From: Cyanobacteriota bacterium
GTDB taxonomy: Bacteria; Cyanobacteriota; Vampirovibrionia; Vampirovibrionales; Vampirovibrionaceae
NCBI GenBank assembly: GCA_019751815.1
Contig: JAIEMW010000001.1
Location: 1 to 64,000 of the forward strand
Reading direction: 5' to 3'
Length of the DNA stretch: 64,000 nt
Part shown: positions 34,494 to 42,973 of the stretch, piece after piece
Layout of the letters: each line of letters starts with the position of its first letter
Numbering within the stretch: the stretch's first letter is position 1
Position numbers and translations under genes: made by a program
Notes under the pieces: model-generated
Seen by the model: only the letters and a program-made list of their open reading frames with translations
Told to the model about the DNA's origin: nothing
The model's database searches: none

Positions 34494-35720
34494 ATGAGCA
34501 GTCAAACACCAGTGATGATCCCCAATTTCAGAGACCCCAATACACAGGTACGGATTAATCCCGACACCTATATTAAATTTGACGGCTCCGATCACGTGAT
34601 GATCAGCAATGTCAGCACAGAAACAGCGATGAGTATTAAATCCGATATTTTATTGCTGTTGTGGGATTTGGTGAACTGGAAAACAGTGGGTGAGCTATGT
34701 GAACCTTGGCCGCCTGAGGATCAGGAAAAAATTAAAACCCATCTGGAAAATCTCCATACCGCCAAAATTGTGGTGTGCGATGAGTCTGAATTGCGAGAAG
34801 CCACTGAGAGTGGACTCTCTGAAAAACTCGGTAAAGGCATTCATATCAATGTGGAGAATCACCACAATATGCTGCGTGATTTTGTCCGTACTGCGGCGTA
34901 TCGCAGAGCCATTGAGCGCAACGTGACGCCAGATACCATTGCTATGGATCTCGGCTGTGGTTCTGGGATTCTATCCTTCTTTGCTGCACGTGCCGGGGCG
35001 AAAAAAGTGTTTGCGATTGAACGGCGACCTGACATTATTGAGTTGGCCCGAGCCATTGCAGAAGACAATAATCTCGATCAACAGATTGAATTTGTTGAAG
35101 GGATGTCCAATGTGATGAAAGAGTCGCAAATTGAGCCAAAGGCCAATCTATTTATTTCTGAGATTTTGGGCAATGCGATTCTCGAAGAAAACGTGCTCGA
35201 GTTTACGATGGATGCCCGTAAACGGTTTTTAACACCAGATGCCAAGATGATTCCAGCCAAATTGGATATGTATGTGTTTGCGTATCAGTCAGAAACCACT
35301 TCTGAGAAACGGCTTGAAGTGGCAGAATTAAAAGACTTATACGGTATTGATTTTAAGCTTTTGGGTGATGTGATGTGCAGCAAAACCTCGTTGCGGGTCG
35401 ATCGCTATAATCCCGTGTTAAATACCACGATGTCTCACCCAGTGCTGTTTAAGACGATTGATTTTAAGACGATGGAGAACACCTTGTTTACAGAACAGGT
35501 TGAACTCCCTGCCTTAAAAGATGGCTTGATTACTGGTTTTTGCTGCTACTTTAAAGCGTGGCTGGATGAAGATACAACATTGACCAACTCACCCTGGGCG
35601 CCGATGACCCATTGGACCCAAATGCTATTTGTATTGGCAGAACCCAAGCCTGTGAAAGCGGACGATGCGGTTAAACTAGAACTGTTCTATGATGGCCATA
35701 TGCGCTTGACTGTGCTGTAA
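34494..35720 (+). CDS. PRMT-like protein arginine methyltransferase with PqqD-like N-terminal domain
   Basis: 408 residues, AAGGA 9 nt before the ATG. The catalytic part is a real PRMT: NMLRDFVRTAAYRRAI helix, motif I AMDLGCGSGILSFFAARAGA (150-169), acidic AIERR, double-E loop ISEILGNAILEE with Glu223 and Glu232, and the THW loop MTHWTQMLFVL with Thr372-His373-Trp374. All PRMT-defining residues are there. Residues 17-95 form a separate winged-helix-like domain (TYIKFDGSDHVMISN ... LLLLWDLVNWKTVGELCEPW) that resembles PqqD or RiPP recognition elements. PRMTs methylate arginine side chains and are uncommon in bacteria. The target is unknown; the N-terminal domain may bind it. Confidence 0.88.
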   Translation: MSSQTPVMIPNFRDPNTQVRINPDTYIKFDGSDHVMISNVSTETAMSIKSDILLLLWDLVNWKTVGELCEPWPPEDQEKIKTHLENLHTAKIVVCDESELREATESGLSEKLGKGIHINVENHHNMLRDFVRTAAYRRAIERNVTPDTIAMDLGCGSGILSFFAARAGAKKVFAIERRPDIIELARAIAEDNNLDQQIEFVEGMSNVMKESQIEPKANLFISEILGNAILEENVLEFTMDARKRFLTPDAKMIPAKLDMYVFAYQSETTSEKRLEVAELKDLYGIDFKLLGDVMCSKTSLRVDRYNPVLNTTMSHPVLFKTIDFKTMENTLFTEQVELPALKDGLITGFCCYFKAWLDEDTTLTNSPWAPMTHWTQMLFVLAEPKPVKADDAVKLELFYDGHMRLTVL

Positions 35721-35770
35721 ATGGGGCATCATTAATTCGCAAATACAATACGCAAATACGCAAAAAAAAA

Positions 35771-35788
35771 CACCTGTTAATTCAGGTG
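35771..35788 (-). terminator. Hairpin with A tract, terminator on the minus strand or bidirectional
   Basis: CACCTG-TTAATT-CAGGTG at 35771-35788, preceded on the plus strand by nine A (T tract on the minus strand). It stands 50 nt past the PRMT stop and may serve it weakly on the plus strand (TCTATT tail). No convincing minus-strand gene enters it. The remainder of 35721-36139 shows only the candidate promoter at 36075-36105. Confidence 0.5.
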
Positions 35789-36074
35789 TCTATTCGCAAA
35801 AGATAGGTATAGGGTAATTGTGGGTTTAGGAGGCATAGTTAGAATGCCTCGATTGAAATAGAAATGATCGCGTTGATCATCGGTTTCATCCCCCCTGAAA
35901 TTGTGAGTAATATTGATAGCTACTTGCTTCTTAATTGTTTGATATAGATTCGCCCTTGCCCTGTGTATCCCCTCGAGAACTTGCTCTGCCCGAAATGTTA
36001 TTTTCTTTGTATTGCTCTCACATAGGCATAAAACCATGGTGTGTGCGATCTGGTGCTAAAAGATTAAGAAATAG

Positions 36075-36105
36075 TTAACAAACGGAGACATGTCCGTGAT
36101 ATAGT
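36075..36105 (+). promoter_or_regulatory. Candidate promoter of scoAB
   Basis: TTAACA (36075-36080) and TATAGT (36100-36105) separated by 19 nt, with the scoA GTG 34 nt further on and GAGG about 9 nt before it. Spacing is slightly long, so this is tentative. Confidence 0.35.
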
Positions 36106-36139
36106 AGCTCGGTGCTTTGTTTGTAGTGAGGTTGTTTGC

Positions 36140-36853
36140 GTGGCAGGGTTTAACAAGGTTGTTTCTACATATGACGAAGCGTTGAACGGTCTAACCAGTG
36201 GCATGACTGTCATGGTCGGTGGATTTGGCTTGTGCGGCATCCCTGAAGGTCTGATTCAGCAAATGGTGAAGTTGGGGGTGAAGGATCTCACCTGTATATC
36301 AAATAACGCCGGGGTGGATGGGTTTGGCTTGGGGCTGCTTTTGGAGCACCGTCAGATGCGCACGATGATTGCATCTTATGTAGGAGAAAATGCCCTCTTT
36401 GAGCAGTTATTTATTTCCGGTGAGCTGGAAGTAAAGCTGACCCCACAAGGGACCTTGGCAGAAAAAATTCGCGCAGGCGGTGCAGGGATTCCTGCCTTCT
36501 TTACGCCTACTGGATACGGAACAATGGTGGCTGAAGGCAAAGAGACCCGAGAATATAATGGTAAGCCCTATGTGCTGGAAGAGGCTCTGACCGCTGATTT
36601 TTCTCTGGTGAAGGCCTGGAAGGCCGATACGATGGGCAATTTGATTTACCGACGAACGACCATGAATTTTAATCCAATGATGGCTGCTGCAGGGCGTATT
36701 ACGGTGGCCGAAGTGGAAGAGATTGTTGAACCCGGTGAGCTAGACCCTGACTTTATCCATACCCCTGGAATTTACGTTCAACGGGTGATTCAAGGGACGT
36801 TTGAAAAACGAATTGAGCAAAGGACGTTGCTGTCTAGCACGAGTGCAAGTTAG
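36140..36853 (+). CDS. scoA: 3-oxoacid CoA-transferase subunit A
   Basis: 237 residues, GTG start. MTVMVGGFGLCGIPEGL is the glycine-rich CoA site, followed by LTCISNNAGVDGFGLG, LTPQGTLAEKIRAGGAGIPA and FFTPTGYGTMVAEGKE. It forms succinyl-CoA:acetoacetate CoA-transferase with ScoB, moving CoA between succinyl-CoA and 3-oxoacids, so ketone bodies or butanoate can be used or made. 35 nt before scoB. Confidence 0.93.
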   Translation: MAGFNKVVSTYDEALNGLTSGMTVMVGGFGLCGIPEGLIQQMVKLGVKDLTCISNNAGVDGFGLGLLLEHRQMRTMIASYVGENALFEQLFISGELEVKLTPQGTLAEKIRAGGAGIPAFFTPTGYGTMVAEGKETREYNGKPYVLEEALTADFSLVKAWKADTMGNLIYRRTTMNFNPMMAAAGRITVAEVEEIVEPGELDPDFIHTPGIYVQRVIQGTFEKRIEQRTLLSSTSAS

Positions 36854-36888
36854 TATTTATTTATCACAGCGAGAAGGTTTTTAAGGCT

Positions 36889-37569
36889 ATGTCTTTATCT
36901 CGAGATCAAATTGCACAAAGAATCTCACAAGAATTGAGAGATGGTTATTATGTGAATTTGGGTATTGGCATTCCCACACTCGTTGCCAACTATGTCCCTG
37001 AAGGGATGTCGGTGATGTTTCAGTCTGAAAATGGCTTACTGGGCATGGGACCCTTTCCGACAGAGAAGACGATTGACCCGGATTTGATCAATGCCGGCAA
37101 GCAGACAGTCACCGCAGTGACCGGGGCTTGTTATTTTTCCTCTGCAGAAAGCTTTGCGATGATTCGCGGCGGGCACGTTGATTTAACGGTTTTGGGTGCC
37201 TTTGAGGTTGATTCTCAAGGCAATATCGCGTCTTGGATGATTCCCGGCAAGTTGGTCAAGGGAATGGGCGGGGCTATGGATTTAGTGGCCAGTGCCCGCA
37301 ATATTATTGTGGCAATGGCTCACGCCAACAAGGCTGGGGAATCGAAAATTCTTAAGGCATGCACACTGCCGCTGACGGGTATTCACTGTGTTAAGAAAGT
37401 GGTCACAGATTTAGCCGTATTGGAACTGAAAGAAGGAGTCTTCCATCTTTTAGAACGAGCCCCTGGCGTCAGTGTGGAAGAGATCGTTAGCAAAACAGAG
37501 GCCCCGTTGGTTATTCCTGAAAACGTGCCAGAAATGGTGTTTTCTCACTTTGCTACTCTGGCGACATGA
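36889..37569 (+). CDS. scoB: 3-oxoacid CoA-transferase subunit B
   Basis: 226 residues. YVNLGIGIPTLVANYVPEG then VMFQSENGLLGMGPFP, whose glutamate forms the enzyme-CoA thioester, GGHVDLTVLGAFEVD and WMIPGKLVKGMGGAMDLV are the family blocks. Complete. Downstream, 37594-37611 forms a 7-bp hairpin (TTGGTTC-GGGG-GAACCAA) without a T tract. Confidence 0.94.
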   Translation: MSLSRDQIAQRISQELRDGYYVNLGIGIPTLVANYVPEGMSVMFQSENGLLGMGPFPTEKTIDPDLINAGKQTVTAVTGACYFSSAESFAMIRGGHVDLTVLGAFEVDSQGNIASWMIPGKLVKGMGGAMDLVASARNIIVAMAHANKAGESKILKACTLPLTGIHCVKKVVTDLAVLELKEGVFHLLERAPGVSVEEIVSKTEAPLVIPENVPEMVFSHFATLAT

Positions 37570-37656
37570 GGGACTAGATGAGCGGCCGCTAGCTTGGTTC
37601 GGGGGAACCAACTCACGCTGAACCCGAAAAAGTTACAAAAATAATAGAGAGAAGCC

Positions 37657-37686
37657 TTGATTTTTTTAGACTTTTTTTCCTATAAT
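37657..37686 (+). promoter_or_regulatory. Promoter of the BlaI-type regulator
   Basis: TTGATT (37657-37662), an 18-nt spacer of mostly T, and a perfect TATAAT (37681-37686). Transcription would start near 37693, giving a leader of about 125 nt. No TACA-N2-TGTA BlaI-type operator is visible in it. Confidence 0.6.
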
Positions 37687-37817
37687 GGCTGATAGTAGTC
37701 TGTGAGTGTTTTAGCAGCGTATAGGCAGAGGGAAATGACCATAAAAGCCCTCGTACGGGAAGTTAATACTGTCATTTTCAAGCATTAATTGGGTTTTTAT
37801 CGGAGGAAACTGGACGG

Positions 37818-38237
37818 ATGGACTTAAAACAGGGCGACTTAGAAAACATTATCTTGAACGCCCTTTGGGATCTGGAAACCGAAGGAACGGGTAAGATCTT
37901 TGTAGGTGATGTTCAGGACCGTATCCGTTCTAACAATAAAAAGTGGGCCTACACCACTGTTAAAACAGTGTTAGACCGTCTGGTGGATAAAGAGTTAGCG
38001 CAGCGTGAAAAAGACGGTAAAAAATACCTTTACCGTTCAGTCGTCAAGCGAGATCAGGCCGGTGTCCATGCGATTCAAAAAGTGATGCGCCAGTACTTTA
38101 AGAATGATGTGAATGAGCTTTATGCATGCTTGCAGCGCTTAGAGGGCAGTATCCACACACGTGAAACCATCTTAGCTGCCACGCAAAATAATCAAGTTCA
38201 AAATTATCAGGTTTCCCAGCCGAGTTTGACTCACTAG
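37818..38237 (+). CDS. BlaI/MecI/CopY-family winged-helix regulator
   Basis: 139 residues. DLENIILNALWDLETEGTGK, AYTTVKTVLDRLVDKELAQR and DGKKYLYRSVV are the winged-helix DNA-binding part of the family; the C-terminal 60 residues would dimerise. GGAGGAAA stands 12 nt upstream. No BlaR-type sensor peptidase, beta-lactamase or copper gene is next to it, so its signal and targets are unknown; argS follows in the same direction. Confidence 0.82.
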   Translation: MDLKQGDLENIILNALWDLETEGTGKIFVGDVQDRIRSNNKKWAYTTVKTVLDRLVDKELAQREKDGKKYLYRSVVKRDQAGVHAIQKVMRQYFKNDVNELYACLQRLEGSIHTRETILAATQNNQVQNYQVSQPSLTH

Positions 38238-38352
38238 GTAAGCCTCCACTATTCGCTAAGCTTGTCTTGCCTTGAGCGCGGACAACGTAATGGTTGATGG
38301 TTTGTGATAGGCTGAAACGGTCTTAAGTCGAAGTTTTGAGAGTGCTTTCTTT

Positions 38353-40302
38353 ATGATTAAGCAACACTTAGAGTATTTGCTAAGCAATGTAGTCACTTCC
38401 TACCTCTCCTCACAGAATCTTCCTGTTTCTGAATTGGACAATACCGGGAAGGTGTCCCCAGGAAGTTCCGCCTGTGTGGCTCCTCAGACTCTCAAACTGG
38501 AGCAATGGGGTTTGCGTTTGGAGCGCCCTAAGAATGAACAGCATGGGGATTATGCTGTCAATGTTTCCCCTTTGGCAAAGCAGTTAAGACAGGGGCCGCC
38601 TCAAATAGCAGAGGCCTTAAACCCATTGCTGGACAAGGCTTTTCAAGAAGACGAGCTGGGTCTGCACTTAATCGGTGGATTTATCAATGTGTCTATGAGT
38701 CATTCCTTACTGTCTAAAGCGATTCACCACGTCTTAGAACAATCACAGCCGGGTCTGAACGATGATTTGGCAGGACAAAGTATTCTCTTGGAGTACGTTT
38801 CAGCGAATCCAACAGGCCCACTGCATATTGGACATGGGCGCTGGGCGGCACTGGGTGACTCGTTGGTTCGCATATTTCGTCATTGTGGCGCCGTGGTGAC
38901 ACCGGAATTTTACGTCAATGACGCCGGTCTGCAAGTACTCAAAATTGGCTACTCGATTTATTTAAGGGCTTTAGAGATTCTGCATACTAAAAATCCCTTA
39001 TCTGGTTATACACAACCGACAGAGTTTCCCTATCCTGGAGAGTATGTCATTGATTTGGCACAAGCGTTCTTGTCGGATACCAGTAAGGGCTCGAAAAACT
39101 CGGACTGGGTTCTCCAGCAATTTCAACACGCTCAAAAAGAGCTTAATCCTGCGCCTTTTGAAGCCATTGAAGCTGATGAAGAAGCCGCAGCCAAATATGA
39201 TCCCGTCATTCAGTTCGCCCTTAGCACTGTTTTGACACAGCAGCAGGTCCTTTTAGAGAATCTGGGTGTTCACTTTGAGGCGTATTTCTTTGAAAAAGCC
39301 TATCTGCACCAACGGGACTTGGTCACCCAGGTGTTGGATCAGCTCAAGCACGATCGTTTTGCCTACATGCAGGACGGTGCGCTTTGGTTAAATTCTTCCG
39401 AATTTGGGGATGAAAAAGACCGTGTCTTAATCAAGTCAGATGGGTCCTACACCTATTTGGCCGCAGATATTGCCTATCACCACCAAAAATTCTCCCGTCT
39501 CGATGACAATGGAAACCCACAGTACAACCGATTTATCAATATCTGGGGCGCTGATCACCACGGTTATATCGCACGAATGCGTGCGGCCATCCAAGCACTC
39601 GGCCACCCGGTAGAACAATTTGAAGTGTTACTGGGGCAATTGGTGAATTTGGTGATTGACGGCGAGAAGACTCGTATGGGTAAGCGTCGTAAGATGTTGA
39701 CCCTGGAAGATGTTGTCAGTGAGGTGGGTGTGGATGCAACTCGCTTCTGGATGGTGAGTAAATCTGCCGATACGGCCTTAGATTTTGATGTGGAGCTGGC
39801 CACATCGCAAACGGATGAAAATCCCGTGTTTTATGCCCAATATGCCCATGCACGTTGTGCCAGTATTCTGCGAAATGCTTTACACCCGCCACTGAACACA
39901 CAATCTGTGACGGATGATGAGTCAACAGCGCCGTTTGTGAGTGAAGCCGCTTACCTGGAGTTTGAAGCAACTCTCACGCCAGGCCATTTTGCCCCACTGT
40001 TTCAGCAATTTTTACCCCAGGAGACACCAGAAACGGTTTTAACGGCTCTAAAACAATTAATTTTGAAACTGGATAGCTTTGAGGACAGCGTGATTGAGAG
40101 TGCTCGTTTTGCGACACCACACAGCTTAGCCAGATATAGTCTTGAACTGGCAACAGCCTTCCACCGTTTTTACAATACCTGCAGGGTTTTGACGCCTGAT
40201 CCTACCCTGACCCTTCCTCGCTTGTTTTTGATTTTGGCGGTGAAAAAGACTTTGGCTCAAGCGCTTGAATTGTTGGGTGTTTCTGCGCCTGAGCGAATGT
40301 GA
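38353..40302 (+). CDS. argS: Arginyl-tRNA synthetase
   Basis: 649 residues, somewhat longer than the usual 550-600. The HIGH motif is in SANPTGPLHIGHGRWAALGD; FYVNDAGLQ and YLAADIAYHHQKF follow; the KMSKS-equivalent reads EKTRMGKRRKM. The DALR anticodon-binding domain ends the protein (YSLELATAFHRFYNTCRVL). An N-terminal Add1-like domain of about 130 residues has a Ser/Gly-rich insertion (33-45). Essential, cytosolic. Confidence 0.95.
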   Translation: MIKQHLEYLLSNVVTSYLSSQNLPVSELDNTGKVSPGSSACVAPQTLKLEQWGLRLERPKNEQHGDYAVNVSPLAKQLRQGPPQIAEALNPLLDKAFQEDELGLHLIGGFINVSMSHSLLSKAIHHVLEQSQPGLNDDLAGQSILLEYVSANPTGPLHIGHGRWAALGDSLVRIFRHCGAVVTPEFYVNDAGLQVLKIGYSIYLRALEILHTKNPLSGYTQPTEFPYPGEYVIDLAQAFLSDTSKGSKNSDWVLQQFQHAQKELNPAPFEAIEADEEAAAKYDPVIQFALSTVLTQQQVLLENLGVHFEAYFFEKAYLHQRDLVTQVLDQLKHDRFAYMQDGALWLNSSEFGDEKDRVLIKSDGSYTYLAADIAYHHQKFSRLDDNGNPQYNRFINIWGADHHGYIARMRAAIQALGHPVEQFEVLLGQLVNLVIDGEKTRMGKRRKMLTLEDVVSEVGVDATRFWMVSKSADTALDFDVELATSQTDENPVFYAQYAHARCASILRNALHPPLNTQSVTDDESTAPFVSEAAYLEFEATLTPGHFAPLFQQFLPQETPETVLTALKQLILKLDSFEDSVIESARFATPHSLARYSLELATAFHRFYNTCRVLTPDPTLTLPRLFLILAVKKTLAQALELLGVSAPERM

Positions 40303-40336
40303 GCTTTTGGTTTTCTTCCTAATAGAGCAAAAAAAA

Positions 40337-40360
40337 AGCCGCTCATTGAGTGAGACGGCT
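40337..40360 (+). terminator. Intrinsic terminator of argS
   Basis: AGCCG-CTCA-TTGAG-TGAG-A-CGGCT, with one bulged A, followed by CTGTTTT and preceded by a run of A. It begins 35 nt after the argS stop. Confidence 0.75.
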
Positions 40361-40454
40361 CTGTTTTAATCATCAGGTCCGATTTGTCTTAAATTAGAGT
40401 AAACAAATCGAACAAAAAACAAACACATTTACTACCGAGCTCAAGATACCATTT

Positions 40455-40700
40455 TTAAAAAATTACAGGTAGTACTTTTTCAAGTGTTAGAAAAAAACAT
40501 AGGGGTAAAAAAAGAGGGAGGGAAAGACAGAAAAGGGTGAATTGAGGTTGAAAAGATATGGTAGTTATATCAAATAGCACGCTGATCACGCTGATTGATA
40601 TATATTCGTGTGGAGCCCAGGGATGCTTAGGCTTTTGTAATAGTTTGTTATGCCTCTTAATAAGACGAATAAATGTCACTAGTCTGTTATTTTTCTTCAT
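40455..40700 (-). CDS. Possible small hydrophobic protein
   Basis: 81 residues. GAGGTG lies 7 nt before the ATG, which is why I keep it. The N-terminal half is basic (MKKNNRLVTFIRLIKRHNKL); the C-terminal half has one hydrophobic segment (FTLFCLSLPLFLPLCFFLTL). It resembles nothing I know and could be chance. Within 40361-40925 it is the only candidate; the rest is AT-rich without clear signals. Confidence 0.3.
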   Translation of the reverse strand: MKKNNRLVTFIRLIKRHNKLLQKPKHPWAPHEYISISVISVLFDITTISFQPQFTLFCLSLPLFLPLCFFLTLEKVLPVIF

Positions 40701-40925
40701 AATTTAGCACCTCAAAGGTGTCAGGTGTTTTTATCTGGGCATATCAAATTTAATACGCTGTATTTTATAAGTGTGAGTGTAAAAAAAACGTTTAGCCCAG
40801 GACTGGAGGGATTAATAACCCTATTGGTCTGGCGGTTGTAAACGGGATCTATTCAATGTTTATTTGCCTGAATTGGTTGGGTTAATTGATTCATAGTTAA
40901 CTGGAGTGTGTTTAGGAGTACTGTT

Positions 40926-41054
40926 ATGTTTAGCATTCAATTTTCAGCGCGCGTGTCTCATCATCAAGATGACTCTAAGGACAGCTTGAAAAAGTCTCTT
41001 GACGAGGCTGTGAGCGAGTGGGACGACTTTAAAAAGGACCTGAATCTGAATTAG
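40926..41054 (+). CDS. Small acidic/helical protein, 42 residues
   Basis: Begins MFSIQFSARVSHH and continues as a charged amphipathic helix with SEWDDFKKDL. AGGAG 7 nt before the ATG and a strong intrinsic terminator 41 nt after the stop make this a convincing tiny gene. Its N-terminus contains the F-[SA] motif seen in other hypothetical proteins of this window. Function unknown. Confidence 0.65.
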   Translation: MFSIQFSARVSHHQDDSKDSLKKSLDEAVSEWDDFKKDLNLN

Positions 41055-41095
41055 AATTTCACAGAATTAAATTTCAATAGACGCCCTGTTGTGCT

Positions 41096-41133
41096 ACCCT
41101 GACAGCTTTCTAGCTGATCAGGGTTTATTTTTT
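41096..41133 (+). terminator. Strong intrinsic terminator
   Basis: ACCCTGA-CAGCT (41096-41107), loop TTCT, AGCTG-A-TCAGGGT to 41124, then TTATTTTTT. A 12-bp stem with one bulge. Ends the transcript of the 42-residue protein; the minus-strand gene at 41142 converges on it. Confidence 0.85.
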
Positions 41134-41141
41134 AAAAATTT

Positions 41142-41618
41142 TTAAAGCCCTAGTAACTGGTTCATCTCTTGCTGTGTTTGAATAACCCGGGCTTTCAACA
41201 ATGATTCTTGGCCAGAAAAATCTGCCTTCAGTGAACCCGCATAATAGTTTCGGGTCGCCTCAGAGACTCTAAAACCTGCAAATGCCAACACCATTTCATT
41301 CAATGGTTGATCTTCAACAGCGAACATTAATTCAGAGTCGAAAAAGGTGTTTACTTCTTCCAACAGGGTCTGAAATTGCTGGTGCTGATTGAGTAAATTA
41401 CCGACGCTCACGGTGGAATTTTGAATTGGCGCCGGTGGTTTCTGACCCGTTTGTCTTAGAAATTCTGTGACCAGGCGAAGGGCAAAATCCCCTTTTGAAC
41501 GAGCCGCGCCAGAGACCGAAAAACCGGGTAATGGATTGACTAAATCTTCTCGCCTCAAAAGCAGAGAAGACGGCATTAAGCCAGGCTCTAAATTAAGGTC
41601 AATTGAGGGCGGTTGCAT
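41142..41618 (-). CDS. Hypothetical protein
   Basis: 158 residues, GGAGA about 8 nt before the ATG. Not recognised. The first 45 residues are Pro/Leu-rich with GFSVSGAARSKGDFALRLV; the rest is helical (QHQQFQTLLEEVNTFFDSEL, then SLLKARVIQTQQEMNQLLGL), perhaps a coiled coil. No signal peptide or membrane segment. Confidence 0.65.
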   Translation of the reverse strand: MQPPSIDLNLEPGLMPSSLLLRREDLVNPLPGFSVSGAARSKGDFALRLVTEFLRQTGQKPPAPIQNSTVSVGNLLNQHQQFQTLLEEVNTFFDSELMFAVEDQPLNEMVLAFAGFRVSEATRNYYAGSLKADFSGQESLLKARVIQTQQEMNQLLGL

Positions 41619-41733
41619 CCAATATTCTCCCAGTCAGGTTTCCCGTTTCACCCAGGTGTTTTTTACAGTGTATCTGCTTATTTAAAAACAGGTAGGGGTG
41701 AAAAATTGCGCTGTACTCGCTAGACTCTCTGGT

Positions 41734-42801
41734 TTATCTATTTAAATCCACTTTGGAAACCGTGTTGGTCTCTTGCTCTGAAATGAACAAGGCATTGCTG
41801 ATGGTGTCCAGCATCAAATAATAGGGTTTATTCAAGCCACTCACCAAAACATTCACGCGCCCCTCTGGACTCACTCTGGCGATACTGTTCCCCAGATAGT
41901 TAGCGACATAGAGATTTCCATTTCGAGGATCAAGCACCATTCCCACAGGCCCTTTCAGGGTATCACTTTGGGCAAAAATAGATTTAATCCCCTTGGTGTC
42001 TACTTTATAGATTACATTTTTTGAGTAGTTTGCCACAAAAAGCCCCCCATCTGGGGCAATCGCAAGACCAGTAGGCCCCGCAAATCCTTGGGCAAAGGGT
42101 TTAGCTGAGAACGAAGGCTCAGTTAGAGATGTGGGCGTTTTGGTAGTCGTTTCCACGGGTTTTTTAGTCAGATGTGTTGGAACAGAGGCACTAGAGGCAG
42201 TAGTTGTAGCAGTTGCAGTATTTGTTTGTGGCTGCTGCTTTTCGGTTACGGGCTTTTGCGTTGCTAAAGTGTTGGATCTACTGGGGTTAGCGGGTTTTGC
42301 GTAAGCTGTTTTGGAGGGCAACTTGCTGAGCCACTCGGTAAGTTTCTGTTGGGCTTGGGCATATTTGCGGTCTGAAGCAGGAATTTTTTTCAGGTAATCG
42401 GAGGCCTCTTGCACCCTGCCTAATTTATCCAGGGTCAACGCGAGGTTATACATCGCTTGGTAGTCGTCTGTATTCAGATCCAATGAACGTGAAAAGGCGG
42501 TCTCGGCCTTATCGTATTGCCTTAACTGGTAATAGATGGAGCCCAGATTATAGAATGCGTCAGAGTATGTCGGATCCTTGACAGTTGCTTTTTCAAACAG
42601 GGTAAGTGCTTGGGCGGTATCCCCTTTGGTATAAGAGTCAATTGCCTGGTTGTAAAGCCGGATGGCATCACCGTTTTGAGAACTCTGCGAAAAAGACGGG
42701 CAGGCCATAAAAATGGTCAGCATGGTTGTAAGCACAAGCGCAATTGAGCGAGAAGACGCTTGGTGAAGCAGTAGGCGCAGGTTAATGTGACGGTGGTTCA
42801 T
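41734..42801 (-). CDS. Exported TPR and beta-propeller-like (NHL/SMP-30) protein
   Basis: 355 residues. A signal peptide covers about 1-38 (SIALVLTTMLTIFMACPSFSQ). Residues 45-155 are three TPR units (DAIRLYNQAIDSYTKGDTAQ; AFYNLGSIYYQLRQYDKAET; AMYNLALTLDKLGRVQEASD). A Thr/Ala/Lys-rich linker (160-225) leads to a C-terminal part of about 125 residues with NHL-like strands (GPTGLAIAPDGGLFVANYSK; GPVGMVLDPRNGNLYVANYL), only three repeats, fewer than a full propeller. Likely periplasmic scaffold; partner unknown. Confidence 0.78.
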   Translation of the reverse strand: MNHRHINLRLLLHQASSRSIALVLTTMLTIFMACPSFSQSSQNGDAIRLYNQAIDSYTKGDTAQALTLFEKATVKDPTYSDAFYNLGSIYYQLRQYDKAETAFSRSLDLNTDDYQAMYNLALTLDKLGRVQEASDYLKKIPASDRKYAQAQQKLTEWLSKLPSKTAYAKPANPSRSNTLATQKPVTEKQQPQTNTATATTTASSASVPTHLTKKPVETTTKTPTSLTEPSFSAKPFAQGFAGPTGLAIAPDGGLFVANYSKNVIYKVDTKGIKSIFAQSDTLKGPVGMVLDPRNGNLYVANYLGNSIARVSPEGRVNVLVSGLNKPYYLMLDTISNALFISEQETNTVSKVDLNR

Positions 42802-42973
42802 AGCAGTATCCTTGATTATCGAACTGGATTTTTAAGCTTGGCTTTTGAGCAAGCGGCATGTTGACCCTCTTCGTATCTTTGAAACTGACCCTATTATAAA
42901 ATGAAGACGTTGTTTTGGGTGAGCTGACGCTTCTTGTAAAGTTATGCTCTGGGCAATGAAAGGCTATTGACGC

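Noticed and set aside
35777..36037. 86-codon minus-strand open frame
   Set aside because: Its end overlaps the hairpin at 35771-35788, it has no ribosome binding site, and the composition is not convincing.
37570..37817. BlaI-type operator (TACA-N2-TGTA) for autoregulation
   Set aside because: No such palindrome is present near the TTGATT/TATAAT promoter.
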